Positions 9,766-18,422 of a DNA stretch of 64,000 bases are shown one piece after another (within the stretch, counting starts at the first letter, position 1; each line of letters opens with the position of its first letter). Position numbers and translations under genes: made by a program. This DNA comes from an uncultured Ruegeria sp. (GTDB lineage Bacteria; Pseudomonadota; Alphaproteobacteria; Rhodobacterales; Rhodobacteraceae), in the NCBI RefSeq assembly GCF_947497005.1, contig NZ_CANMFF010000007.1, forward strand, positions 1-64,000, in the 5' to 3' direction. Under the pieces are notes generated by a model. It was given only the letters and a program-made list of their open reading frames with translations, did no database searches and was not told the DNA's origin.

Positions 9766-10606
9766 GTCTTCCGCGCGGCTTCCATTATCAGCTGCATCCG
9801 CGTGCCACAAAGTCAGGTGGACATTGTCGGAGTAGATGCGATCAAAGCCAGCGGTATAACCAAGCTTGAGCGACTTGAAGAGATTGCCATCGCCAAACGC
9901 ATCAAAATCTGGATGGGACGGGTCTGCATTTGCGTCTGCAATGCTCGCAATTGCGTAGATGTTCTCGCTTAGCTTTACCCCGCCTGCAATGCCAAGACCT
10001 TGATTGGGCGTGTTAATAGTCGGGTTAGTGTTGAAGGACAGATTCTGAAACCCACTGTAGGGACTGACCAGCCCATAGATATCAACGAAATCCGTGACGT
10101 CGATCTGACTGACTTGCAGTGTCCACGAGCCATTCTCGGCCCTTTGGGTCCAAAACAGGTTGGTCAGCCGCAAACCATTGTCATTGAAAGCCGTCCCGGT
10201 GATCGACAGAGCACCGCCGTCCAGCCGCAGAAACTGCAAGGCGATATCGGCGTAACTGTGCCGATCTTCGATCTTAAATGACAGTGAACCAAGTTCAGTT
10301 GCCTGCCAACTACCGTAGAGACGCGTAATTCCGCTGGCCACCTCGCCGGTTCCCAGGTCAGCATTTCGTAGATTGACCCAACGCCAGGTAATCAATGTTG
10401 AACCGAAATCCTTCCTCGGCCAGTCGGTCTTTCCAAGTGAACCACCCCGATGTGATGTTGCGCGGACACTCTGAGCGGTACTGCGGATCGGTCAAACCAT
10501 CTCCGGGCTCAAGGTCAGCTTCAACAGAAGAAGGTCTGGACAGTCCCTGCGCCGAAACTGTACCAGCGAAGGCGATACTCAATGTGGCAGCCAAAAGTCT
10601 TATCAT
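9766..10606 (-). pseudogene. Carbohydrate-porin-like gene, frameshifted and 3'-truncated
   Basis: The N-terminal part (signal peptide MIRLLAATLSIAFAGTVSAQ, then GWFTWKDRLAEEGFRFNIDY) is in one frame and the continuation (NADLGTGEVASGITRLYGSW ... SENIYAIASIADANADPS) is in another. Removing one A from the run at 10364-10366 restores QST-NAD and joins them. The 3' end is lost: porin-like sequence stops near 9766, where a P-loop fragment and then the IS6 element begin. The start overlaps the stop of the DUF3299 gene by 4 bp, so the two formed an operon. The match to OprB-type outer-membrane porins is by general pattern. Confidence 0.7.
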
Positions 10607-11397
10607 TCAGACGCCTTTGCCCCACCGGTCTTGCGGTCGCCTGCCGCACGGATGCGATCAGCAGCACGCTGTTTACACTCCAGCCTGTCTGCCTCGGTTT
10701 CCAGTATTTCGACACTAACCCTCTCCAACCGGAAGGTCGCACTCATGGGCACAAGACCATCCACGACCATCATGCTCTGAACCGAGGGATCAATCGTCAG
10801 CGTGCCAGTTAGACGAATGGGTTCATGGAAATAGCTGGGCGTCCAGTCCCCATTCAACCGCACGCGGATCATCTGGTTGGGCGGCGGTGGAGGCATGTGG
10901 CTGCACATCCCGCGTTCTGGCACCAAATACGCTACAGGTCGCCCGTCAGGGTCGCTCGGGGCAGGAATAGCAAAGCCCGCGAGTGTAATTGTCTGACCGT
11001 CGAATTGCGGATTCCCATTTGTTCCTGCCTTTCTTCGACGTTCTGTCACAACCTCCCGCTGATCGAGTTGCCAGTCGACATCAATCCCATCTGCTGCCAA
11101 GGCGTCCTCTGTCTCGGTCAGAAGCTCTTGCCATTTCTGCCTGTCTTCCATGCTGCCACCGTCTTGATGCAGCCTGCCTCGCAAGAGTATGATAAACAGG
11201 ACATCGTCGAACTGTTCGGGGCTAAGATCACGATAGGGGTCTTCAAAGACCTGCACGGATGGATCTGGCAGGTCGGGCCAGTCCAGCGTTGTTCCCGGCG
11301 ATGCCATGGCAGAATGACCAAACCAGACCAATCCTGCAATCATTGCAGAGCGAAACCAATGGTGCATGAACACTCTTCGGCTGATTTTTCGGGTCAT
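10603..11397 (-). CDS. DUF3299 domain-containing exported protein
   Basis: A 264-residue protein with an N-terminal export signal (about residues 1-32, hydrophobic IAGLVWFGHSAMA). The conserved core includes TITLAGFAIPAP and the Cys-Pro segment of a DUF3299 domain (YLVPERGMCSHMPPPPPNQMI). Function is unknown for the family. It overlaps the porin pseudogene by 4 bp (ATGA) and the amidohydrolase remnant upstream by 4 bp, so it is the only intact member of a broken operon and has probably lost its original promoter. Confidence 0.72.
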   Translation of the reverse strand: MTRKISRRVFMHHWFRSAMIAGLVWFGHSAMASPGTTLDWPDLPDPSVQVFEDPYRDLSPEQFDDVLFIILLRGRLHQDGGSMEDRQKWQELLTETEDALAADGIDVDWQLDQREVVTERRRKAGTNGNPQFDGQTITLAGFAIPAPSDPDGRPVAYLVPERGMCSHMPPPPPNQMIRVRLNGDWTPSYFHEPIRLTGTLTIDPSVQSMMVVDGLVPMSATFRLERVSVEILETEADRLECKQRAADRIRAAGDRKTGGAKASE

Positions 11398-11654
11398 TCC
11401 ATTGTATATTTATATATCACACCGTCCTTCATAATCAGTTGAATCTTTTCCGGGCTCTCCGGCCTCGGGTCGGCACCGAACCGCTGATCGCCCGTTCCAA
11501 CGACTCAGAAGTCTTCAAGTGGGTTGCCGTCGATCAGCAGGATGTCAGCATAGGCGCCTTCTTCGATCACACCCAGCTTACCTTCTGGATAGGGGTTCAT
11601 GAAATCACCGCTGAGTGCCGTGATCTCGCCGCCTACCGAAGTCAGGGTTACCAT
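11394..11654 (-). pseudogene. Amidohydrolase C-terminal remnant with in-frame stop
   Basis: The reverse strand reads GDFMNPYPEGKLGVIEEGAY, ADILLIDGNPLEDF, then a TGA at 11505-11507, and continues in the same frame with GADPRPESPEKIQLIMKDG and a final stop at 11394-11396. This is the standard C-terminus of imidazolonepropionase-like amidohydrolases, broken by one nonsense codon. The N-terminal 85 percent is missing: similarity ends at 11654, where an AraC fragment on the other strand begins. The final stop overlaps the start of the DUF3299 gene (ATGA). Confidence 0.75.
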
Positions 11655-11836
11655 CGACGCTCACCCGCGAAGTAAAACGGCTGCGTGCCGATGTCGCTAA
11701 GGAGCGCCTCAGAGAGGACAGGATGACAATTGCAGAAATCGGCCTCATGCATGGCTGCTCCGACAAGCCCCACTTCACTCGCTTTTTTCGAGGCCAGACC
11801 GGAATGACGCCGACCCAATTCCGCTTTGGATCGTAA
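11655..11836 (+). pseudogene. AraC-family regulator, C-terminal DNA-binding remnant
   Basis: The forward strand encodes the second half of an AraC DNA-binding domain: LTREVKRLRADVAKERLRE, then TIAEIGLMHGCSDKPHFTRF and FRGQTGMTPTQFRFGS followed by a stop at 11834. There is no start and no ligand-binding domain. It abuts the amidohydrolase remnant head-on, which marks a recombination junction near 11655. Confidence 0.72.
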
Positions 11837-12260
11837 CTGCGGTGCGAACAGCTGGATTGGCTGTCAACTCCGGGTCGACAAGAATTTGCAACACATTATT
11901 CAGGGCCAATATCCAAGGATTGAAGAGAGACAATTGGCCCCATGGCCATTTTGGTTGAGCATGCAGCGCTGCAGCACTTCTTTGTTTGGGTTCGATCGGT
12001 CATGAACTTGATCGCAGCAAGTTGCCATATGCTCTTGAGCCGTCCCGCAGGGTGTGAAACCTTCAAGCCGCTAGCAACACTAGACATCTCTTCAACATGC
12101 TGCTGGTGGCGGTAACGAAGGACAGCACCTTGTTGCACGTGTGGATTGGATTAGAACGCCTCGTTTGATCCGAAAATGTTGGAAGTTCGAGTCACTCGTC
12201 ACCCACCATTCTCTCGTCAAAGCAGCGTATCTGTAACAAGGTCGAAATGCTGAACGCACC
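11837..12260. other. Region without a recognisable gene
   Basis: About 420 bp between the AraC remnant and the inositol regulator. Short frames exist on both strands (an 80-codon one on the reverse strand at 11896-12138), but none resembles a known family or has a convincing start. It is probably decayed sequence. Confidence 0.4.
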
Positions 12261-12276
12261 TTGCAACCGGTTGCAA
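12261..12276. promoter_or_regulatory. LacI-type operator upstream of the regulator gene
   Basis: TTGCAACCGGTTGCAA is a perfect 16-bp palindrome with the central CG typical of LacI/GalR operators. It lies 82 bp before the GTG of the LacI-family gene, so autoregulation is likely. Identical copies occur at 15657-15672 and 29053-29068, with a near copy at 28000-28015. Confidence 0.85.
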
Positions 12277-12357
12277 GTTTTTGCCGATGGTGCATAATGA
12301 TTTGGCTATGCAGAACTTAACGAAATCCCAGTCTCACAGCGGCAGGAATCGGTCAGC

Positions 12358-13356
12358 GTGAGTGTGACCCTCAAAGACGTTGCCGCACTGGCAGGTGTTT
12401 CACGATCAGCCGTGTCGCGCACCTTTACCGAAGGGGCCTCCGTTTCCGCAAAAACGCGCAGCAAGGTCGAAAAAGCCGCGCGCGAACTTGGCTATAGCCC
12501 AAATGCTCTGGCTTCATCATTGACAACCGGGCGCACCAAACTGATTGGGTTGATTTCCAACAACTTTCACAACCCAATCTTCCTCGAAGTCTTCGATCAG
12601 TTCACGCGCGCCCTACAGGAACGCGGCCTGCGCCCGTTGATCGTGAACCTGACGGATGAGACCGAGCCCGCAAACTCGGTGCGAATGCTGCGGCAGTATT
12701 CGGTTGATGCGGCCATTGTGGCTTCGTCCACCCTGCCGCCCAGTTTTGCAAAAGCCTTTCACGATGCCGGTGTGCCCGTGGTTCACACATTTGGTCGGTC
12801 GGCCACCTCGCCCGAAGTGCATGTGGTGGGAATCGATAACGTCGAATGTGGCCGCATGGCCGCCAGAGAGCTTTTGTCGCGCGGTTATACCCATGTCGGG
12901 TACCTGGGCGGCCCAAAGGATGCCACCTCGGCCCTCGACCGGTATCGGGGATTCACAGAAGAGCTGGCAGATCACCCTGAGGTCGAAGTGACCCATTGTT
13001 TTGCCGGGGCGTATTCATTCGAAGCCGGACGGGACGCAATGTTGCGCCTGTTGGTCGGCGCACCCGCGGAGGCGTATTTTTGTGGTGACGACATCCTGTC
13101 CGTCGGTGCGCTTTCAGCGTTGGAAAACCACGGATTGAAGCCGGGTCAGGACATCGGAATCATCGGCCTGAACGACATGGAAATGTCGCGCTGGGAAAAT
13201 ATCAACCTGACAACGATTCACCAGCCGATCAAGCAGATCATCACCTCATCCGTGAATCTGGTCGTGGAGATGCTGAAAGAGCCTCAGCGTTATCCTGAAG
13301 CCCGCATCTTCCCCTGCCGGGTGATTGAGCGGGGCACATTGCGACCCCGCCCATAA
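12358..13356 (+). CDS. LacI-family transcriptional regulator of the inositol cluster
   Basis: A 332-residue LacI/GalR protein. The helix-turn-helix and hinge are at residues 1-60 (TLKDVAALAGVSRSAVSRTF ... SPNALASSLTTGRT), followed by a periplasmic-binding-like effector domain with the conserved FPCRVIERGTLRP end. It starts at GTG 12358, which gives the standard MSVTLKDVA opening. It is convergent with a Gfo/Idh/MocA gene, with no gap between stops. The four TTGCAACCGGTTGCAA sites in the 17-kb cluster are the obvious targets. The effector is probably an inositol or a catabolic intermediate (inference). Confidence 0.9.
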   Translation: MSVTLKDVAALAGVSRSAVSRTFTEGASVSAKTRSKVEKAARELGYSPNALASSLTTGRTKLIGLISNNFHNPIFLEVFDQFTRALQERGLRPLIVNLTDETEPANSVRMLRQYSVDAAIVASSTLPPSFAKAFHDAGVPVVHTFGRSATSPEVHVVGIDNVECGRMAARELLSRGYTHVGYLGGPKDATSALDRYRGFTEELADHPEVEVTHCFAGAYSFEAGRDAMLRLLVGAPAEAYFCGDDILSVGALSALENHGLKPGQDIGIIGLNDMEMSRWENINLTTIHQPIKQIITSSVNLVVEMLKEPQRYPEARIFPCRVIERGTLRPRP

Positions 13357-14490
13357 TCAGCGAAACATCGGCGGGCGGGCATCCTGCCAAGCGCCGTCTG
13401 CCTTGCCGGATGTAACGGCCGCATGGACGGCTGCGATGGATCGCACCCCATCAGCCGCTCCAGGCAATCCATCCCGGCTTTCACCGCGGATCGCATCCGC
13501 CAGATCGCAATAGATATTGGCTACGGCCAGCGGGAACCCTTCGGGGTGCGCAATGGCAACTCGGGACAGGCGTTGAACCTCGTCATGCAGACCACCCTCG
13601 CCTTTTTCGATGATCTGAGTACGTCCGCCGACAGGTGTATAGATCAACTGGTTGGGTTGCTCAGACGCCCAGCGCAGCCCGCCGGTTTCGCCAAAGACCT
13701 GAATGTCGAAACCATGCTGACGGCCAATCGCGACCGATGATGTCCAAAGACGCCCGACCGTGCCACCTTCCATTCGGAAGTTGATCATCGCATCGTCTTC
13801 CAGTTCACGGCTGGGGATGGTCGAGGCCAGATCAGCGGAAAGAGACTTTACCTCATCATCACAAATAAAGCTGGCCATGTGCAATGCGTGGATACCGCAA
13901 TCGGCAAACTGGCCCGAGACTCCCGCCATCGCAGGATCATAGCGCCAACGTACACGTGGATTATCTGCATCGGTGGCATCGCCATGATGACCGTGGCTGA
14001 AATTCGTCACAACCAAACGCACCTTGCCCAACTCACCTGCGCGCACCATAGCACGCGCCTGACGCACCATCGGATAGGCGGAGTAGCAGTAGTTCACCGC
14101 GCATATCTTGCCCGAGGCTTCGGCGACGCGAACAATATCTTCGCCCTCTTCCACTGTCATGGTCATCGGCTTTTCACAAAGAACGTTAAAGCCAGCCTCG
14201 AGATACGCTTTGGCGATCTCGAAATGAGTCGAGTTGGGCGTCGCGATGGTCACCAGATCAATCCGATCTTGACGGCTTTTTTCGCCCGCCAACATCTCCT
14301 GCCAATCGCCATAGGCGCGCCCGGCTGCGACCCCCAGCCGCTGCGCGTATTCGCGGCCCGCTTCAGGTCGGTGATCTAGCGCGCCAGCTGCAAATTCAAA
14401 CAGCCCGTCAGCCTGCGCACCAAGACGGTGGGCGGGACCAATTTGACTGCCCTCACCACCTCCGATCATGCCCCATCTCAACTTAGCCAT
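13357..14490 (-). CDS. Gfo/Idh/MocA-family oxidoreductase
   Basis: A 377-residue NAD(P)-dependent sugar or cyclitol dehydrogenase. The Rossmann motif is GMIGGGEGSQIGPAHR near the N-terminus, the catalytic Lys lies in LCEKPMTMT, and the C-terminal alpha/beta domain has the GQFADCGIHALHMASF helix with the active-site His. It probably oxidises an inositol isomer or derivative that IolG does not handle; the substrate is unknown. It lies downstream of, and in the same direction as, the dehydrogenase gene at 14529-15632, 38 bp apart, and so shares the promoter with the operator at 15657. Confidence 0.87.
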   Translation of the reverse strand: MAKLRWGMIGGGEGSQIGPAHRLGAQADGLFEFAAGALDHRPEAGREYAQRLGVAAGRAYGDWQEMLAGEKSRQDRIDLVTIATPNSTHFEIAKAYLEAGFNVLCEKPMTMTVEEGEDIVRVAEASGKICAVNYCYSAYPMVRQARAMVRAGELGKVRLVVTNFSHGHHGDATDADNPRVRWRYDPAMAGVSGQFADCGIHALHMASFICDDEVKSLSADLASTIPSRELEDDAMINFRMEGGTVGRLWTSSVAIGRQHGFDIQVFGETGGLRWASEQPNQLIYTPVGGRTQIIEKGEGGLHDEVQRLSRVAIAHPEGFPLAVANIYCDLADAIRGESRDGLPGAADGVRSIAAVHAAVTSGKADGAWQDARPPMFR

Positions 14491-14528
14491 GGTCTTCGTC
14501 TCTCATTAGAACTTTTTAGGTTGAGCGA

Positions 14529-15632
14529 TCAGAAATCGCTGATGTTTTTCCACTGCCGCTGATCTGACGACGCCAGGACGGCGGCCAGCACGCGGTTCAC
14601 CTCATGCCCGTCGCGGAAGGTGGGCCAAATCGCTTTTCCGCTGTGGATGGCCTGCAGGAAGTCTTTGGCTTCGATGATAATCTGGTCCTGATATCCGGTT
14701 CCGTGGCCCGGACCCTGGCAAAAGGGTTCATAATCCGGATGCGCAGGGCCGGTCAGGATCTTTGTGAAGCCACGCGACGCTTCGAGGCCTTCGCGCTTGT
14801 ACAGCCACAATGCGTTCTGATCTTCCTGATCGAACCGAATGGCGCCTTTGGTGCCCGCGATTTCATATGCATAGCCCATTTTCCGGCCCGTCGCCACGCG
14901 GCTGAAATACAGGTTTCCCATAACCCCGTTTTCGAACCTGCACATCACCTGGGCATGGTCGTCATTTGTCACTTCACCACCCGGTCGGGTTTTGTGAACG
15001 GTTTCAACATCCGCCATCACCTGGGCTATGGGTCCGATCAATGCCAACGCTCCGTTGACCATATGCGGGGCCAGGTCGCCGATCGTTCCGTTCGCCATAC
15101 CTGTTGTGCGCCACGTTGCCCGGGCTTGCGGGTCGGCATAAAAATCCTCGGTGTGCTCCCCCCGGAACCAGGTGACATCTCCGATCTCACCATTGACGAT
15201 CAGCTGGCGGACGTATTGGCTGGCGGGCGTGCGGATATAGTTGAACCCCACCATATTGACCGCGCCCGAAGCCTTGGCAGCAGCAACCATGGCTTGGCTG
15301 TCATCCAGTGACGCGCCCAGTGGTTTTTCGCATAAGACCGGCTTGCCCAAGGCGAAAGCCGTCTCGGCAACCTGCCTGTGCGTGGATTGAGGGGATGCAA
15401 TGACAATGGCCTCAACCTTTGGGTCCTCAACCAATGCACGCCAGTCATCGGTTGCCCGCTGAAACCCGTAAGCCGCCCGGTAACGTTCCGCACTTTCGGA
15501 GGTTGATGCACAGATGATCTCAAGCCGGGGCCTTAACGCCGTGTTGAACACCGCACCTACCGCCGACATGGCAACGGAATGGGCCTTGCCCATATAGCCG
15601 CCGCCTACGATTCCAATTCCGATTTCAGGCAT
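14529..15632 (-). CDS. Gfo/Idh/MocA-family oxidoreductase (inositol-dehydrogenase-like)
   Basis: A 367-residue protein with the NAD-binding motif GIVGGGYMGKAH, the EKP motif (LCEKPLGASLDDS) and a C-terminal GFO_IDH_MocA domain (GDLAPHMVNGALALIG). The frame is open to 15662, but the ATG at 15632 (MPEIGIGIVGG) places the Rossmann fold correctly. Its start is only 25 bp from the operator at 15657-15672, which also faces iolC. One of the two dehydrogenases may act on scyllo- or D-chiro-inositol, but this cannot be settled from sequence. Confidence 0.87.
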   Translation of the reverse strand: MPEIGIGIVGGGYMGKAHSVAMSAVGAVFNTALRPRLEIICASTSESAERYRAAYGFQRATDDWRALVEDPKVEAIVIASPQSTHRQVAETAFALGKPVLCEKPLGASLDDSQAMVAAAKASGAVNMVGFNYIRTPASQYVRQLIVNGEIGDVTWFRGEHTEDFYADPQARATWRTTGMANGTIGDLAPHMVNGALALIGPIAQVMADVETVHKTRPGGEVTNDDHAQVMCRFENGVMGNLYFSRVATGRKMGYAYEIAGTKGAIRFDQEDQNALWLYKREGLEASRGFTKILTGPAHPDYEPFCQGPGHGTGYQDQIIIEAKDFLQAIHSGKAIWPTFRDGHEVNRVLAAVLASSDQRQWKNISDF

Positions 15633-15656
15633 CTGCCACGGCCTCGCACATTGTAT

Positions 15657-15672
15657 TTGCAACCGGTTGCAA
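15657..15672. promoter_or_regulatory. LacI-type operator in the divergent promoter region
   Basis: A perfect TTGCAACCGGTTGCAA palindrome between the divergent starts of the dehydrogenase gene (15632, reverse) and iolC (15745, forward). One bound regulator could block both transcripts. Confidence 0.88.
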
Positions 15673-15744
15673 AATCAGTATCGTGTGAATCGATTCAACG
15701 CAAGGTCCAAACTTTGCCGACCCCTTTTCACCGGAGGATATGAC

Positions 15745-16725
15745 GTGAACGCTTTGACGGATGGCATCAGAGGAAACCGGTTCGCCATCTTGGGGCGTGC
15801 GGGCATGGATTTGTTCGCCGATCCCATCGGGATAAAAAGCGAAGACGCCGATACTTTCCAGGCAGATTTGGGCGGCTCGTCTGCCAATATCGGTGCTGGT
15901 CTGGTGAAATTGGGCAGCCAGGCGTCCCTGATCACGTCGATTTCGGATGATGCCATCGGGCGGTTCTGTCTGAAACGTCTGCAGTATTACGGCGTTGATA
16001 CTTCCCACATCCGCGTCGTCGGTGGCGAACACCGTATGTCCGTCGCGATCTATGAGAGCCGTACGGAAGATTTCCAGAATGTCATCTATCGAAACGGTGC
16101 AGTCGACTTTCAAGTTACCGAAGAAGACATGGATCGCGTGGATTTCAGCGCTTTTTCTGCTGTCCTGTCCGCCGGAACTGTTTTTGCATCTGAACCCTCG
16201 CGCAGCGCAACCTTCCGGGGGTTTGAACACGCGCGCAAAGCTGGTCTTCCGATCATTTTCGACATTGATTATCGCCCCTACAGCTGGCCCTCGCCAGAAG
16301 TCGCCGCCGATGTTCTGTCCCGAGCCGGTGAAGCCAGCGATCTGATCGTCGGCAACGATGAAGAGTTCGGCTTTATGGCCGGAGGCCTGGACAAGGGCTT
16401 TGCCAAGGCACAGGAGCTTGCCGAGAAACCAGGCCGCATCGTCATTTACAAAATGGGCGAAAAGGGCGCAGTAACGCTGGCGGACGGGCAGGAAATCAAA
16501 ACCGGTATCTATCCTGTGGACGCCATCAAGCCGGTCGGCGCTGGCGACAGTTTTATGGCGGGGCTTCTGGCTTCGATCGCTGCCGGGCACTCGCTGAAAG
16601 ACTCGGTGATGCGCGGTTCGGCCTGCGCATCCATTGTCGTTTCCAAGCCCGGCTGTGCTCCTGCAATGCCGACAACCACACAGTTGGATGCGTTTTTGTC
16701 CAACCATCCCGGCCCCACAACGTAG
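15745..16725 (+). CDS. iolC: 5-dehydro-2-deoxygluconokinase (IolC)
   Basis: A 326-residue PfkB/ribokinase-family sugar kinase. It has the N-terminal GGSSANIGAGLVKLG motif and the C-terminal PfkB signature with the catalytic Asp (KPVGAGDSFMAGLLA). It phosphorylates 5-dehydro-2-deoxy-D-gluconate in myo-inositol breakdown. Many proteobacterial IolC proteins carry a C-terminal aldolase-like DUF2090 domain; this one does not, and a separate class II aldolase gene follows two genes later. The GTG at 15745 is chosen because GGAGG (15733-15737) precedes it by 7 nt; an upstream in-frame ATG at 15667 lies inside the operator. Confidence 0.9.
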   Translation: MNALTDGIRGNRFAILGRAGMDLFADPIGIKSEDADTFQADLGGSSANIGAGLVKLGSQASLITSISDDAIGRFCLKRLQYYGVDTSHIRVVGGEHRMSVAIYESRTEDFQNVIYRNGAVDFQVTEEDMDRVDFSAFSAVLSAGTVFASEPSRSATFRGFEHARKAGLPIIFDIDYRPYSWPSPEVAADVLSRAGEASDLIVGNDEEFGFMAGGLDKGFAKAQELAEKPGRIVIYKMGEKGAVTLADGQEIKTGIYPVDAIKPVGAGDSFMAGLLASIAAGHSLKDSVMRGSACASIVVSKPGCAPAMPTTTQLDAFLSNHPGPTT

Positions 16726-16734
16726 GAAACCGTC

Positions 16735-17571
16735 ATGCACATCGCGCCCTATGACAACCAGAACAAACCCATCGTTGACGCCGATGACCCAACCGTCCCG
16801 TTGAACTATTTCAACATCGTCAAGCTGAAGAAGGACGAGGCGTTTGAATATCAGGTTCCTGGCTATGAGACCTGCATCGTGCCTGCAACAGGCAGCGTGG
16901 ATGTGGATATCGAAGGCGTTGCCTTCGCCAAGCTTGGCAACCGGGGCGAGGATGTCTGGGATGGTGAGCCCGAAGGTGTCTACGTGCCCGTCGGTGCCAA
17001 GGTGCAGTTGGCGTGCGTGTCGGACGAGACCGAAGTGTTCATTGCCGGGGCCCGATACGACAAGGTGCTGGATCCGTTCGACGTGCGCAAACATGACCTT
17101 GTGCAATACGGCAGCGACGACACCAAGACACACCGCAAGATCAAACACATCCTTGGCCAAAAACAATACGACAAGGTTGGTCGCCTTCTGGTGAGCGAGC
17201 TGTTTACAGTTGGTCAAGGCGGCTGGTCCGGATTTCCCAGCCACAAGCACGACACCAATCGCTTGCCGGACGAAACCCGCCATGACGAGACCTATAATTT
17301 CCGGTTCAAGCCCAACTGGGGCTCGGGCCTGCAAATGCTACAGCGCGAAGATAACCAACCGGGCGATGCCTATCATATCGTAGATGGTTCGACGATCTGC
17401 ATCGACAATGGCTATCACCCCTGCTGCGTTCTGCCGGGATACGAGATGTATTATTTCACCATCCTTGGCGGTCTGAGCCAGCGCTCACTTGTGCAGTATT
17501 TCCAACCGACACATGCCTATCAGATTGAAACGATCCCGGGCATCAAAGACATGATCGCGAAATTCAAATGA
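16735..17571 (+). CDS. IolB-like 5-deoxy-glucuronate isomerase, paralogue 2
   Basis: A 278-residue bicupin of the IolB/KduI type. Metal-ligand motifs are visible: FPSHKHDTNRLPDETRHDETYNF and HPCCVLPGYEMYYFTILGG. It differs strongly from the second IolB of this cluster (19985-20791), which has the canonical sequence. It sits 9 bp after iolC and overlaps the aldolase gene by 4 bp, so a three-gene operon iolC-iolB2-iolJ is clear. It may isomerise a related uronate or be a redundant enzyme. Confidence 0.82.
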   Translation: MHIAPYDNQNKPIVDADDPTVPLNYFNIVKLKKDEAFEYQVPGYETCIVPATGSVDVDIEGVAFAKLGNRGEDVWDGEPEGVYVPVGAKVQLACVSDETEVFIAGARYDKVLDPFDVRKHDLVQYGSDDTKTHRKIKHILGQKQYDKVGRLLVSELFTVGQGGWSGFPSHKHDTNRLPDETRHDETYNFRFKPNWGSGLQMLQREDNQPGDAYHIVDGSTICIDNGYHPCCVLPGYEMYYFTILGGLSQRSLVQYFQPTHAYQIETIPGIKDMIAKFK

Positions 17572-18407
17572 CCCTCGTCACACTGAAAGACGTCCTGCAA
17601 CCCGCTTATCAACAAGGCTATGCCGTGGGCGGGCTGGTCACACTCGGCTGGGAAGACATGCGCGCCTATGTGGCAGCCGCCGAGGCCGAGAATGCGCCGG
17701 TGATCCTGCAAGCCGGACCCAGCTGTCGCGAGAACACACCGCTGCCCGTTTTGGGTAAAATGTTCCGGTATCTCGCCGAAAACGCCTCGGTTCCGGTCGT
17801 TGCGCATCTGGATCACGGTTACACATTCGAGGACTGCAAGATTGCGCTGGACAGCGGTTTTACATCCTTGATGTTCGACGGGTCACGCAAACCGTTAAAC
17901 CAGAACATCGACGAAACCGCCGCGATTGCCGAGATGGCGCATGCGGCCGGCATTTCATGCGAGGGCGAGATCGGATTTGTCGGGTATTCCGGCGGTGAAG
18001 GATCGAACGGCACTGACCCCGAGGAAGCCGCGAAATTCGCACGGGAAAGCGGCGTGGACGCGATAGCGATTTCCGTCGGTAACGTTCACTTGCAACAGAA
18101 CAAGGAAGGCGGTCTGGATGAGGCGCGTATCACCGAAATCGACGCCATGACCGAAGTGCCTCTGGTCATCCACGGCGGATCGGGTGTGCCGGTAGAACAG
18201 CGTATGAAGCTGGCGCGCGAAACCTCGATCTGCAAGTTCAACATCGGCACCGAACTGCGTATGGCCTTCGGTACAGCCATGCGTGAGGCCGTCATTCGCG
18301 ATCCCGAACGGTTTGATCGTGTCACGATCCTGAAGGAAACGCATGACCCGGTCGAAGCCGCTGCTCGTACCGTGATCCGTGCCTTTGGCGCCCCGCCGCA
18401 AAGATAA
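17568..18407 (+). CDS. iolJ: Class II aldolase (IolJ-like, 6-phospho-5-dehydro-2-deoxy-gluconate aldolase)
   Basis: A 279-residue class II fructose-bisphosphate-aldolase-family protein. Zinc ligands are in VAHLDHGYTFEDC, the CEGEIGFVGY segment and VIHGGSGVP; the phosphate-binding KFNIGTELR is present. In the inositol pathway IolJ splits the IolC product into DHAP and malonate semialdehyde. The position directly after iolC and an iolB paralogue supports that role over a glycolytic one. It converges with the isomerase gene at 18423 across a 15-bp gap. Confidence 0.85.
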   Translation: MTLVTLKDVLQPAYQQGYAVGGLVTLGWEDMRAYVAAAEAENAPVILQAGPSCRENTPLPVLGKMFRYLAENASVPVVAHLDHGYTFEDCKIALDSGFTSLMFDGSRKPLNQNIDETAAIAEMAHAAGISCEGEIGFVGYSGGEGSNGTDPEEAAKFARESGVDAIAISVGNVHLQQNKEGGLDEARITEIDAMTEVPLVIHGGSGVPVEQRMKLARETSICKFNIGTELRMAFGTAMREAVIRDPERFDRVTILKETHDPVEAAARTVIRAFGAPPQR

Positions 18408-18422
18408 GGCGCCCAAGCTTTC

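Noticed and set aside
10825..11442. 205-codon forward frame opposite the DUF3299 gene
   Set aside because: The reverse-strand gene has a signal peptide, a DUF3299 core and operon overlaps; the forward frame has none.
15625..17334. 569-codon reverse-strand frame opposite iolC and iolB2
   Set aside because: The forward strand encodes IolC and IolB-like proteins with full motifs and ribosome-binding sites; the antisense frame has no recognisable domain.
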